A DNA stretch of 64,000 nucleotides from Jacaranda mimosifolia (taxonomy: Eukaryota; Streptophyta; Magnoliopsida; Lamiales; Bignoniaceae), in NCBI GenBank assembly GCA_018894105.1, contig CM032128.1, positions 30,589,299 through 30,653,298 of the forward strand, written 5' to 3'. Both the position numbers and the translations under genes were made by a program. Under the pieces are notes generated by a model that was not told where the DNA came from, made no database searches, and saw only the letters and a program-made list of their open reading frames with translations. This document shows positions 13,001 through 24,394 of this stretch, one piece after another (position 1 is the first letter of the stretch; each line of letters starts with the position of its first letter).

Positions 13001-16000
13001 GATTGTGTTGTTCCAAGGGTTAGAGACCCTCAAGCACAACCGTTTCATCATTCATGAAAAAGCAAAGACAGGTTAAGATGACAGTCTCGATCTCGCTTGG
13101 CAGTAGCACCACAAAACCTTGATCTCAGCTGTGTTGAGGGCCAAAGGCAAGACCAAAGAGGTGCACACTCTAAAGGAAAACATTAGGGGAGCTGAAGGGA
13201 GGAGCCAGAGGCATAAACTACAGGGATAATCCTTTAGGGTCTGGGGGAGAATTCCGACCTTCCAGGGATTCTAAAATGTCTGAGCACAGGAAATTCTGGA
13301 ATACAGAACCTCTAATAGCTGTAGATTGTATCACTCACCATCGTCCACCGGAAGAAATAGTATCCATAATCAAGAGCAGGACTTCATTTGTGACAATCAA
13401 GTTAGATTAGCTAGTCTTTAGTGAATTTCTAAACTGAGAAACAAGAGCGTCAATGCTTCGGAGTTCTCTTATTCATGGTGAACAGTGAGGTCACTATGAC
13501 TTGATGCATTCCCTTACATAAAATATCAAGTTTTCCATCTTGTATCCAGTAGCTTGGGTCCTAGAGTAGTCAATACCAAGCGACAACATTGGGTAGACTT
13601 GGAGGCTATTCACAAACCCAAGCTACAAGCCCAATGTTCTTATAGCCTGTCATAAAATATGCTGGATTATCCAATCACGAGGGACGGTCTTGAGGGAATA
13701 AGTGCCACATGAGCTTTGAAGAGCTCATATTATGATTGATGATATGATATCCAAGCTTGACAGGGTTTGTTCAGAAGTTCTAGTGAGATTCCTAAAGATG
13801 GAGCTGTTCAGGAATTATTGGAGTTATAATTGGCAGATGTCATGAAGCAAAGCTCTATTTTATTCTACAATTTAATAGCATAGCTTTGCTTCTAAAAGTT
13901 AATAGCAAACTACAAATAAATCAAATTACTTGTCTTGAAAGAAGACTAGTTTAATAGAAGTTATTCATGTTTGGACACCCTGAAAGATGATGCATTTCTA
14001 AAACAAATTTCATCACTGCAAATGTGAGCTATAGAAAATTTGAAATTGATCTTGAGACTTGTAGCATTTGCAGTAGAATTCCTTCTTTGGTTTTCTCAGA
14101 ATACTTACTAGTGATCCAGCCTGATCAAATGTAGTTTATGTCTGCTAATGAATCCATATCAAGCTTGAAGTCTTCAATAAGTAAATTCATGTGGACAAAC
14201 CATTTTTTGTATGAAATTCTTGAAAGAGAATCAGAAGAAGAGTCTTCTTCTTCTAAATTACCCTGCTTGTTTGTGTCCTTCTGGAATTGGTTTTGTATTT
14301 TGAGGATTAGAACTTGTTCTATCTGTTCATTGTCAGTTTTGTGTTTTGTGATCTCTTGTTTGAGATGGTCAATCTCTTAATGCGGATAAGAAAAAGAAAG
14401 CCCGTTCACTTTTGGGAATTGAACATGTTCGTGATATATATATATATGTATGTATTTGACTATAAAGCTGATGATTCATTTGGTGATATCTGTACCTTTT
14501 TTTAACACTTAGGATTTGTTTTAAGCCTTGAGAAGGAATAAGAAATTATTATGTTATGGATGCAATTTTCATGCAGGTTGGCATACAACATAAGCTAGCT
14601 GACCTGAAGATGAGAACTTCTAACCTGGTTCGAGTTAATCTAGTCAAAGACCAGGTTGGTCAAACTTTTACTGCATCTTGTGCTTTCTAGAATTTGAGGT
14701 ATGTGACTTATAAATATGTTTCTTTTGTGTTTCCAATAATAGAAAAGTCATGGTGAAAGCCCAGCTAATAGAGAAAATAAAGAAATTAAAAGGATAACAA
14801 TAGAAAAATGGAACTTCCAAGATGGAGTTTGATATATTGGGCCATCCCCTATCCAAACTTGGGTGGATGACTTTTTAAAGAAATGTTAAACAAGCAGTTC
14901 ATAAGTTGCTTCTTTTCGGCCTATAACTAGAATGGCATTATTGTTTTTCTCATACTATAATAATCACTGAACATCATGATGCTCTCTGACTATATCAATT
15001 ATTGACCTTGTATCTGCATCTTTTATTACTTTTACGTCGAAGTTCTTTTATCCTCTATAACAACCATAGTTGTCTATCTCAGCTGGGTCTAAGATGACCT
15101 GATACAAGCACATATCACTTCCATCCTTATTATCACTGTTTCAATTAACTAGTTAAACTGTTTTATGCACAATCAGACGCCACCTTATTCAATTTTATAT
15201 ACTATTTGCATTAAATTTTTATGCACAATTAGACACCACCTTGTTCAATTGTGTATACTATTTGCATTCAAGATACAAACAGTATATTAATCAGGTCTCT
15301 GTTCTGATACATCTGCGTCCAAGTTACAGGCATTTTATCTTGACCTTTTTCCATTATGCAGAACACCTGTCTTTTACCCTGGTGTTGGCCAGTCAATCTT
15401 GACAGTTTCTTCTCATTCTACCTCCTGTTAGCACAATATCAACAATTTGCTTTCATATCTGTTTCTTAATCGCACATGATATACCACCTAGATATCTTGT
15501 CACGCACGTCTTAGTGACTGATCTACTAAGGACATGGCTGGTGTTATTTCTGTTTTATGTAACTCCAATAGATATTTAGCAATCACATGTTACACGTGTT
15601 CAATGAGTTCATCTCCTAATACATCGTGGCTCACCACAATGAATTGCATCATCTCCTACCCTAACCTCTTCCACTTTAATGACTTTCTCATTTTCCAATC
15701 TGCACGGTAGGTCTTTCAAGTAGAATCTTATCTATTAAGTTCAATGGTGTATTGTCTCAGATCAATTTACAAGACCCCATGTTTAAGTCATTATCAAAAT
15801 AGATCAGTTTTAAGTGCTTTCAGAGTGTACTCTTTCTGTGGTTGTAAGATGTTGACTTAAGTGTTGCTGGAAGTTGCTTATGCAATATTCGTTCTTTATT
15901 GCATATTTGGTGTAGGTGAAAACTTGTAATCTGCCACTACTTCCTAAACGTAAACAGCTTATTTCGGAACTTAGGCCTATCCATGCTGCATTGTCATGTG

Positions 16001-17907
16001 AAGATTCTATTTCTCAGAGACAGCCGATATATAAATGCAACGAACTGCAGGTATTATTTCAAGCGGTTCTTTGATCTTCCAATACTATGAAAATCTTAAA
16101 TATTGCCTCTCTGTGTCTGTTTTCTCTTTCTTTTGGCTATTAATTTCTGCCATGATGGTTGTTTATAATTTTTCAGTAGTTATTTTAGTACTTAGATTCT
16201 CAATTATTTGATGTAATTCTATGCTGCTTGTGATGCTTTGTCCTTTCTAGCCACTATTATATTGAAGCTTGATATTTAAAAGAACAAAATACATCAAGCA
16301 TAATTTTTGAATAAAACAAAATATTGCTTTGTTGAATCTAGTGCAGTGCACATACATGATATTCTATTCCATGGATCACAACATGAACCCTTCAGTATCC
16401 ATTCTTTGTAAGGTGAATGTTTTCATGAAACAGCTTCTATGTTCTGGAAATTTGGTTTTTTGTCTGATCTCTTAAGTTTTTGGAAGCACACCTTGACTGC
16501 TTAATTTGAGTGTTGTCTGATAAAATTTTGGTTATCCCACATTTTCTTACTTGCTGGGCCTTGAGGGTTTCCTAGAATTCTATTGTTATAACTAGCTGTA
16601 GTGTAATAATGACAATAGAGATATAAACTAAAGATTGCTGCTCCTTTGTACTTTTTGTAGCATTTCTCTTTCAGGCTTGACTTCACTCTCTCTCTTTGCC
16701 TCTCTGTTTCCAGATTCCTTCTTTTGAATTCAGCATGAATATCACAAGCAAAATATGTGAAAATCACTCAAGAAATATGAATATGGTTGAGTAGTGTATA
16801 ATACAAATGTACTTAAGATACAAACAAAATTGTATCCGCCAAAGGTGTCTATCACTAACCCATATTTTTCCTTCATCTACCAAGTCTAATTGGGAGATAA
16901 AAGTGGCGAAAAATAAGAAAGAAAATTCTAATTATAAAACTTCTGTCGTTAGCCACCACATCAATGACAGGGACAATCTTTTGATATTGATCCTTGACAT
17001 CTCCCTGGAAAATGAAGACTGAATGATTTAGCAGAGGCTTGATTTCTCATCTCAAATGAAGCATTCCTCAGAGAATAACTCCTCAACTCGTCTTAAGCAA
17101 GTGATCTTAGTTTGCTTCATCAGTTAAATTTTGCATTGATGGGTATGTTAGCAGTGATGTAAAAAATCCTATACAAACTTCCCAAGATTTGATGTCTCAC
17201 AAATTCATTTATAAGTATCTGAACTTAGGAAAGCCATAATCTGATCAACTATTATGCAACGCTTGCTTCGTCGTCTTCTTATGTTCATCTCTGTGGATGT
17301 TTTTCTTCCTCCATGTACACTTTATAGCATAATATGCACCTGCAGGCTGTAGCTGCTGCAAAATTTTTAACTGTCATGAGGCGGTACTTGGAGTCACTTT
17401 GTTCAGATTTGAGGTCACACACAATTACAAGTGTAGAATCCAACAATGACAGGGTTTGATTTCCAACTTCATGTTCAAACCTCTCAACTATCTTGTACAT
17501 ATAGTCAGAGACGTCTCTGATGACTGTCGGTTAAACCAAATATCTGCTGACATTTCAGGTTTCCCTACTCCTCAAGGATACCTTCATTGATTCCTTTCCT
17601 GTTAAGGACCAGCCTTTTATTAAGGTAGAAGGCGTACAATTTTGGTTGTCTGTGTTATGGCTCATATGTATATGTTCTCTTGGGGGGTCTGATACCTGAT
17701 AAAAACTAACTGGATTTAGATCTGTAGATGATAAATTCAAACTGATTCATTCAGACAAACTAATGCTATCCCTGTCAAGATCAAGAAACTATCCAGCCTC
17801 ACTGAGGCATGCTCTGTTTTGGGTTTTTGCAGTTATTTGTGGAAACACAACTATTTACTGTCCTGTCAGATTCTCACCTTTCAAGCTATGAGAACGAACA
17901 CCATTGA
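4051..17907 (+). CDS. DENN (AEX-3) domain-containing protein, 18 exons, 827 aa
   Basis: DENN-domain proteins act as Rab guanine-nucleotide exchange factors in membrane traffic; the plant members of this subfamily are poorly characterised. Exons: 4051-4437, 4942-5142, 5503-5586, 6937-6996, 7252-7296, 8557-8756, 8908-9381, 9547-9643, 9742-9936, 10026-10115, 11935-11997, 12086-12160, 12704-12754, 14577-14654, 15916-16050, 17346-17453, 17559-17624, 17833-17907. All have GT-AG borders and compatible phases. The N-terminus carries WWSAPASPIDVLQKPPREAV. The upstream DENN part spans about residues 130-330 (TSLFEHFVIVGLRPDANLE, LFKYPPGKKLAL, AFCFPGG, LTRVPFFELHYEMLN). An acidic low-complexity linker follows (about 350-510). 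The core and downstream DENN parts follow (GVLLEKQVVVLCPNL, LVPIIRPFEWQSL, FLDAPVPFIVG, FLTVMRRYLESL). The ATG at 4051 is the first in the open frame. Introns 10 and 13 are about 1.8 kb each. The match to Arabidopsis At2g20320 is recalled, not computed. Confidence 0.93.
12990..13880. other. unexplained GC-richer segment inside intron 13 of the DENN gene
   Basis: This part of intron 13 (12755-14576) is visibly less AT-rich than the surrounding intron and lacks open frames. It looks like inserted repetitive DNA, but I see no terminal repeats or coding remnant that would name it. It contains an interleaved pair of inverted repeats at 13549-13638. Confidence 0.25.
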
Positions 17908-18964
17908 AGGCCGCATGAGAGCTCAGAAAATCAGAAAGTATCAACAGAGGCAAGGGCAACATTTTACAGCTTAAAGATGGTCAAGAGTAAACCTGTCAAT
18001 TTGTCCCACTGAATTCGGTGGCAATTTTGAGAAACATTATCTGCAGTAAATTTCAGAGTTTATCACACTACACTCATAGGTTTGCGCAACAAAATCAGTT
18101 TCATAAGGTAGCAGGGAAAGTCTATAATAGTTGTCAGTACTGAACTTTTCTTTTTTATTTGACTATAAGTGTGTATAAATTTTGAGCTTGCATTTGATCA
18201 CAACCTGTAATTACAAAATATAGTCGCATTTGATTAGTTTAGATTGTACATAAATTGTTAATAATGTCAAGGAGAATGCATATCTAACGCCAACTGGAGT
18301 TCTGAAGGCATAGGTCTGTATTGTTAATTGCGAAACTTTTGCTCCTAAGAAAAATAATTACAAAAAATAATAATAATTAAACAATCATTCATATTCAAAA
18401 TTGTAGTCCTACTTTTTTTTTTTTTTTTTAAATATTAAAATTGTAGTCCTACTTTGACCCATGTAGTAATGGTAGCAATTTAACGTAAGAGTTAAATAGA
18501 AGGGATAAATCTGAGATGTATGAACATTTTAAAAATGCATTTAAGCATGGACATAACTCGGCGTGATTCCAATACATCCAATACCATGTTTGGAAATTAA
18601 GAAAATGAGAAATAAAAGCCAATACTAAGTTGGACGAATCAGAAGCTGCGTCCACACGTACATAAACATGGCGCCTTTTTTTTTTAACAAACATTAGGAA
18701 ACTAATAAAATAACAAATTCCCGTATATGCAAATTCTCACAATAACCACAATATTTAACAAATTCGAAGGATTAGAGAATTTTTTTTTTGGATTTATTAT
18801 ACATTTAATTACATTTAAGTTATCATATATCTAGGGCTTAAGATATTTTCATTTTAATATTTAATGTTGACATTTTTCTGAAACCAAATTGTGGCGTTGA
18901 ATGCTTAATACATTCCTACTATGTGCTCTCTTTTTTTAAAAAATAATTAATAACATATATACAT
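17908..18964. other. 3' flank of the DENN gene and AT-rich spacer
   Basis: The segment holds the probable 3' UTR (to roughly 18250) and then AT-rich DNA. A short direct repeat (AAAATTGTAGTCCTACTTT near 18397 and 18437) flanks a T-run. I see no gene. The last 9 bases before 18974 are the left copy of the MULE B flank repeat. Confidence 0.4.
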
Positions 18965-18973
18965 ATATAATAA

Positions 18974-19125
18974 GGGGCACTTATTTAAAAGTACCAAAAG
19001 CACTTTCCAATTTTATGTTCAGTCCCCACTTGATTTTTATTAGAAGAAACTCCCTAGTTTTGTTAAAATTTTAAAGATTACTCCCTACTCACTTGATTTG
19101 ACAAAAATGTCCTTAAGTATAATAT
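18974..19125 (+). repeat. left TIR of MULE B
   Basis: It begins GGGGCACTTATTT and pairs with the reverse complement of 23985-24132. The best blocks are around AGTCCCCA, ACTCCC and TTACTCCCTA. Divergence between the two arms is high, so the element is old. Confidence 0.75.
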
Positions 19126-19381
19126 TTTTCACTCATTTTTTCTCACTTCTTCATTCACACAAGCAAACAATAAACCCCATCATATGCTCATTACCAGAAA
19201 CAAAAAGAACAGAAAAAACGCAACAAGCTCTACGGCGGGAACGAGAATAATCGTCGGAGCCAACAACCACCAACCCGACATCTGCATTGTCTTCTTCTCC
19301 TTTTATTTTCATCATTTTCGGGTTTCTTCTTATTCTCGGTTTCTTCTTAGTTGCTTCTGAGTTTCTTGTATTTTTTCGACA

Positions 19382-19580
19382 ATGTCAACCAATAGTGAAG
19401 GAGGAGTGTTCAATCAAGTGTTGGAGAGTTGCCGCTACAAAGACCAGCTCCATATAATGTCATAAATATGGTCTTACTGCATTTGATATTGAATATGAAC
19501 ATTGTTAACATCCTGGTAAACCGAAAGGATGAATCAAGCAGCAGTGCAAAGAAGAGCAGTGATGTTTTAAGGTAATACTT
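19382..19580 (+). pseudogene. possible first exons of the MULE B transposase gene
   Basis: An ATG at 19382, about 410 bp inside the left end, opens a short frame starting MSTNSEGG that stops after 27 codons. A second coding-like patch (NRKDESSSSAKKSSDVL) ends at a GT donor-like site near 19572. The tandem arrays begin immediately after it. The position matches where the transposase start lies in MULE C (484 bp inside the end). No domain is recognisable here. Confidence 0.3.
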
Positions 19581-20915
19581 CCACAGAATCTAAACTGTAC
19601 TGCAGTTTGTAAAGTTTTTTACTTGAAGTGTTCTGAAATTGTACTCTGTTTATTTGAAAACCTCTCTACTTGGAGCGTTCTACATTATACTCCATTGCAA
19701 TTAAAATTGTACTTCATCTCACAAAAAATGTACTCTATTATGTAAGTTTTATACTTCAAGTGTTCTACTAATGGATTATCCAAAATTATACTACAATTTC
19801 TAGCAGTTTATACTTGAAGTGTTCCCAAACTGTACGTCTTCTATCTAAAATTATACTTTTGGTTTTCTGAAATTATACTTCATTTTACCAAAATATGTAC
19901 TCAATTCATTGAAGTTCTATACTTCAATTGTTATCTTTATTGATTATCCAAAACTAAACTGCAATTGCTAGGGTTTTATACTTCAAGTGTTTTGAAATTG
20001 TACTTCTATTTTCTGAAATTATACTTTATTTTATACTTCATTTTACCTAAATATGTACTCTATTCATTGAAGTTCTATACCTCAAGTGTTCCGAAATTGT
20101 ACTTCATTTTATCTAACTTGTACTTCAGTTATCTGAATCTATTATTTAAGTTTTATACTTCAAGTGTTCTACTAATGGATTATCAAAAACTGTACTATAA
20201 TTGTTAAGGTTTTATACTTCATGTGTTCTGAAATTGTATTTCACTTTATTTAAAATTGTACTTCATTTTATTTAAACTTATACTTCAATTGTCTGAATCT
20301 ATTATTTAAGTTTTATATTTCAAGTGTTCTACTAATGGATTATCCAAAATTGTACTGCAATTGCTAAGGATTTATACTTCAAGTGTTCTAAAATTGTACT
20401 TCTTTTTATATAAAATTGTACTTCTATTTTCTGAAATTATATTTCATTTTACCTAAATATGTACTCTATTCATTGAAGTTCTATACTTCAAGTGTTCTGA
20501 AATTATACTTCATTTTATCTAAACTTGTACTTTAGTTATCTAAATCTATTATTTAAGTTTCAAGTGTTCTACTAATGGATTATCCAAAAATTGTACTGTA
20601 ATTGCTAAGGTTTTATACTTCAAGTGTTCTAAAATTGTTCTTCTTTTTATATAAAATTATACTTAACATTTTATGTAAAATTGTACTCCATTATTTAAGT
20701 TTTATAAAGTTCTATTAATTTTATACTTCATTTTACCTAAAGTTCTATACTTTAAGTGCTTTACTTATTGATTATCCAAAATTGTACTGCAATTGATAGT
20801 GTTTTATACTTCTATTATTATGAAATTGTACTTCGTTTATTTGAAATTACCCGATCATACTGAATTATTCTACATATTGTATTTTTTTTTTTACCTAAAA
20901 TTGTACTTCATTTGT
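19580..20915 (+). repeat. irregular tandem array with GTACTTCA, ATACTTCAAGTGTTCT and GGATTATCC words
   Basis: The phrase TTTTATACTTCAAGTGTTCT recurs many times. A second phrase, CTACTAATGGATTATC, appears near 19767, 20170, 20329 and 20567 at unequal spacing, so this is a higher-order array broken by deletions and duplications. It lies between two coding-like patches and looks like an intron filled with repeats. Confidence 0.85.
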
Positions 20916-20927
20916 CAACCTTAAGGG

Positions 20928-21135
20928 ATGCAGTCGATGAGGAAATTGGTTCGACCAATGCATCACACAATGAATTAGCTTTAATTAGCAACTCAATTGA
21001 TGCATGGAGGAATTGCATATATGGAAAGGGTCAGACATTCAAGGATGCTCAGGAGTTAAGAATTATGCAGTGTCTACTTTGCGGTCATTTAAATACAAGA
21101 ATTATGTTGTTCGAGATATCAGCTATTTTGTACCC
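20928..21135 (+). pseudogene. MudrA-type transposase N-terminal remnant in MULE B
   Basis: One frame reads SIDAWRNCIYGKGQTFKDA then QELR, and the next frame reads YAVSTLRSFKYKNYVVRD. Placed end to end with a frameshift between them, they resemble the start of the plant Mutator DNA-binding region, where a G-x-G-Q-x-F-x-x-x-x-E-[LF]-R motif is followed by a short basic stretch before the zinc-binding cysteines. Element C has the corresponding FSNKKEFREAVQSHAIK. Everything downstream (cysteines, DDE domain) is missing and replaced by a tandem array. The assignment rests on motif resemblance only. Confidence 0.5.
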
Positions 21136-21835
21136 CAATCTGGGAGAATTATACTTGATTTCATGATATTTGTATTTCATTTCAGCAATTTGTATTTGAT
21201 TTAGCGTGAAATTAGTATTTTTGCATGTTATTCGAGATATCAGTTATTTTGTACCCCAATCTGGGAGAATTATACTTAATTTCATGACATTTGTACTTCA
21301 TTTCGGCAATTATGTATTTGATTTAGCGTGAAATTAATATTTTTTGCATGTTATCCGAGATATCAGTTATTTTGTATCCCAATCCGGGAGAATTATACTT
21401 GATTTCTTGATAATTGTACTTCATGTAGACAATTATGTATGTTATTTAGCGTGAAATTAGCATTTTTGCATGTTGTCCGAGATATCAGTTATTTTGTATC
21501 CCAATCTGGGAGAATTATACTTGATTTGACATTTGTACTTCATTTAGGTAATTATGTATTTAATTTAGCGTGAAATTAGCATTTTTGTATGTTGTCCGAG
21601 ATATCAGTTATTTTGTTCCCCAATCTGGGAGAATTATTCTTGATTTCATGGCATTTGCACTTAATTTCGGCAATTATGTATTTGATTTAGCGTGAAATTA
21701 GTATTTTTGCATGTTTTCCAAGATATCAATTATTTTGTACCCCAATCTGGGAGAATTATACTTGATTTTATGACATTTGTACTTCATTTCGGCCATTATG
21801 TACTTCATTCCTTAATATTTTTACTAATATTGTTG
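21112..21835 (+). repeat. about 121-bp tandem array (six units)
   Basis: CGAGATATCAG-like unit starts lie at about 21112, 21233, 21356, 21478, 21597 and 21719, a spacing of 119-123. Each unit has TTTTGTACCCCAATCTGGGA and TTTAGCGTGAAATTA. The first unit overlaps the end of the transposase remnant (reading VVRDISYFVPQSG), so the array has grown from coding sequence. Confidence 0.93.
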
Positions 21836-22148
21836 AATTGAAATTTGTTCCATGATTTGCTTTTTAAGTCTTGGTAATTAATAACCAAACTCTAAATTTG
21901 TGTGTAATATTTATCATATGAATAAAATAATATTAAAGTTTTAAAGTGTTAACCACTAGTGTTCAATGAATGAATGTTATCAATCGCAGTAATGTAAATA
22001 ATACTTATACTTTCAAAGATGTAAACAAATGAGCATTTGATGATAATATCCACCCTATCACCCATGCAAATACGTACTTCGCCTGATTCGATAATATTGT
22101 ATTTGATCATCACTATAATTATTAGAGACTAATTATTCAATTGCAATA

Positions 22149-22660
22149 AGTGTGCTTCAATATAACACTATTTATACTTTATTTGTTCTACGTTTGTACT
22201 TCATTTTTCTCATATTGTACTCAAATTCACTGCCCAGTTTTAATTTAATTGAAGTGTACTTCAACATAACACCATTTATACTTTGTTTGTTCTACGTTTG
22301 TACTTTATTTCTATTATATTGTACTCAAATTTACTGTCCAGTTTCAATTTAATTGAAGTGTACTTCAACATAACACCATTTATACTTTATTTGTTCTACA
22401 TTTGTACTTTATTTTTCTCATATTGTACTCAAATTCACTGTTCAGTTTCAATTTAATTGAAGTGTACTTCAACATAACATCATTTATACTTTGTTTGTTC
22501 TATGTTTGTACTTCATTTCCATCATATTGTACTCAAATTCACTGCCTAGTTTCAATTTAATTGAAGTGTACTTCAACATAACACAATTTATACTTTGTTT
22601 GTTCTACGTTTGTACTTCATTTCCATCATATTGTACTCAAATTCACTGGGCATTGCCCTC
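22149..22660. repeat. 104-bp tandem array (about five units), copy B
   Basis: AGTGTACTTCAAC-type starts lie at 22149, 22253, 22357, 22461 and 22565, an exact 104-bp spacing. The unit is the same as in copy A, which has about nine. Copy number has therefore changed since the two elements diverged. Confidence 0.95.
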
Positions 22661-22797
22661 GTATGATACTCAAATTCTTTTACCGGAATATGAGCACGGC
22701 CTCTATAATCAGTTCTTCCTTTATAGAGATCAGGCGATTCAATATTTGAGTTGGGTGGTTCATCTGCTATCTGGATTGTGTTGATATCTTCTGTCTC
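22660..22797 (-). other. coding-like patch, counterpart of 1171-1308
   Basis: The minus strand reads IADEPPNSNIESPD, YKGRTDYRGR and HIPVKEFEY after an acceptor-like ACAG. The frame is open and clearly homologous to copy A. It is again directly followed by the 104-bp array. The protein family is not recognised. Confidence 0.4.
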
Positions 22798-22859
22798 CTG
22801 TGGTACAAAACACCAGCACATTAGATACGAAGTATCAACTATTGAAGTACAAAATATTA

Positions 22860-23430
22860 GGATATTAAGTACAAATATCACCAACATGGAGTACAAAAGA
22901 TCAGTACGTTAAGTACAAATATCAGCAACATGGAATACAAAATATCAGCACATTAAGTACAAATATCACCAACATGAAATACAAAAGATCAGCGTATTAA
23001 GTACAAATATCAGCAACATGGAATACAAAATATCAGCACATTAAGTACAAATATCACCAACATGAAGTACAAAATATATTGCAGATTTGAATGTTTTATA
23101 CTACAGTTGCTTCTAAAATATACTGCACTTTCATTTAATATATATTGCAGGATTAAATGTTTTGTACTAAAATTGCTTCTAAAATGTACTGCAGATACAC
23201 AGACTATATACTACACTTTTAGTTAATGTATACTGCAGGCTTGAATATTTTTGAACTACAAATGCTTCTAAAATGTATTGCAATTAGACAGATTATATAC
23301 TACATTTTTGCCTAATGTGTACTGCAAATTTGAATGTTTATACTACATTTGCTTCAAAAATGTACTGTAGTTACACAAATTATATACTACAATTTTACCT
23401 AATGTGTACTGAAAACTTTGATGTTTTGTA
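22860..23430. repeat. 44-bp array and TACTGCAG-rich repeats, copy B
   Basis: AAGTACAAATATC followed by AACATGG-type words recurs at 44-bp steps, with about one more unit than copy A. It is followed by the same irregular TACTGCAG / TTGAATGTTT block seen at 1765-2125. Confidence 0.85.
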
Positions 23431-24132
23431 CTACATATAATATACTACCACTTTCAGATAATTTTACCTTATAATTTCAGGTAAAACGAAGTATAAACCC
23501 CAAAAAGGTGAAGTACAACTTTCATGCCTTTCAAGTACAAATCAGAAACTTCCCATCTCATAATAAAAATAATTTATATATATATATATATATATAATGA
23601 GTTCAAGTGTTTAAAAACTAAAAAAGGAATAAAAACCCTAAACATGAGAAAATAGACAAGAAATAAGTCTAACAATGAAAAATCACGAACATTTAAAACT
23701 ATAAATGCAGAAAATATACTTTTGTTTCTTTTGCTCAATTCTTTTTGTACTTTGCTTCTTATTGCCGCTGTTTCTCCTTCCATTGTCGCAGAAAAATGAC
23801 AGAAATTTTGGTTTCTTTTTCTTTTTCCCCCTCTCTTCTTCTTCTCGCGTCAATGATAGAGGAACGGCTTCGCACCCTTTTGTTTGGCTGCTTGGAGAAA
23901 AAATCGATTTTAAGAAAAAATAAAAAGGAAAGCATTCTTCTTGAAAAGAAAATGCATTTTTCAGATATTTTTGTTTTTCTTTCCAACTACAAGGATATAT
24001 GGATCTTTTTAAAAGATATGGAGAGTGATTTCTAAATTTTCTGAAAAAGTAGAGAGTTTAATGTGTAAAAATTCAAATGGAGATTGATCACTAAAATGAA
24101 AGTAGTATTAGAATTTTTTTTCTAATTAACTG

Positions 24133-24394
24133 ATATAATAACGGCCATATGGCACCTTCAAATTTTAAAATCTATTATATCGTTTGCGTATCACCGCATC
24201 CGCATCCGCATCCATACATCACAGGTATAAACATTGTGTACTTCGTGCTAACCACAATACCTGGCAACAGGGTTCTGGGGTGGAGCGTTTTGGTCTACTA
24301 CTTAAACAAACAGATGTACGGTTTTTCTACCCAAAAATATGAACTGTACGTGAAGAGTCAGATTTAAGCCCCTTTGATTGTTCATTATCTTCAG
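24133..24394 (-). other. 3' flank of the WDR70 gene
   Basis: This short segment between the MULE B right end and the WDR70 stop codon probably holds the 3' UTR of WDR70. A short CCGCATCCGCATCCGCATCC run lies near 24194. No gene is seen. Confidence 0.4.

Larger units (their letters stand above)
18974..24132 (+). mobile_element. MULE family 1, copy B (complete, degenerate, about 5.16 kb)
   Basis: The left end (18974 to about 19125) and right end (about 23985-24132) are inverted repeats. The left reads TTCAGTCCCCACTTGATTTT then AAACTCCCTAGTTTT and ATTACTCCCTACT. The right, reverse-complemented, reads GATCAATCTCCATTTGAAT, TTAAACTCTCTACTTTTT and AATCACTCTCCATAT. The 9-mer ATATAATAA lies directly outside both ends (18965-18973 and 24133-24141). 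A 9-bp duplication with long TIRs is the Mutator signature. A MudrA N-terminal remnant lies at 20928-21135. The rest is tandem arrays and minus-strand patches shared with copy A. It sits between the 3' ends of two convergent host genes. The element is non-autonomous. The 9-bp flank is AT-rich, so chance is possible, but it falls where the inverted repeats end. Confidence 0.82.

Noticed and set aside
18974..24132. Centromeric or subtelomeric satellite
   Set aside because: Arrays are short, of several unrelated periods, and bounded by TIRs and a 9-bp duplication between ordinary genes.
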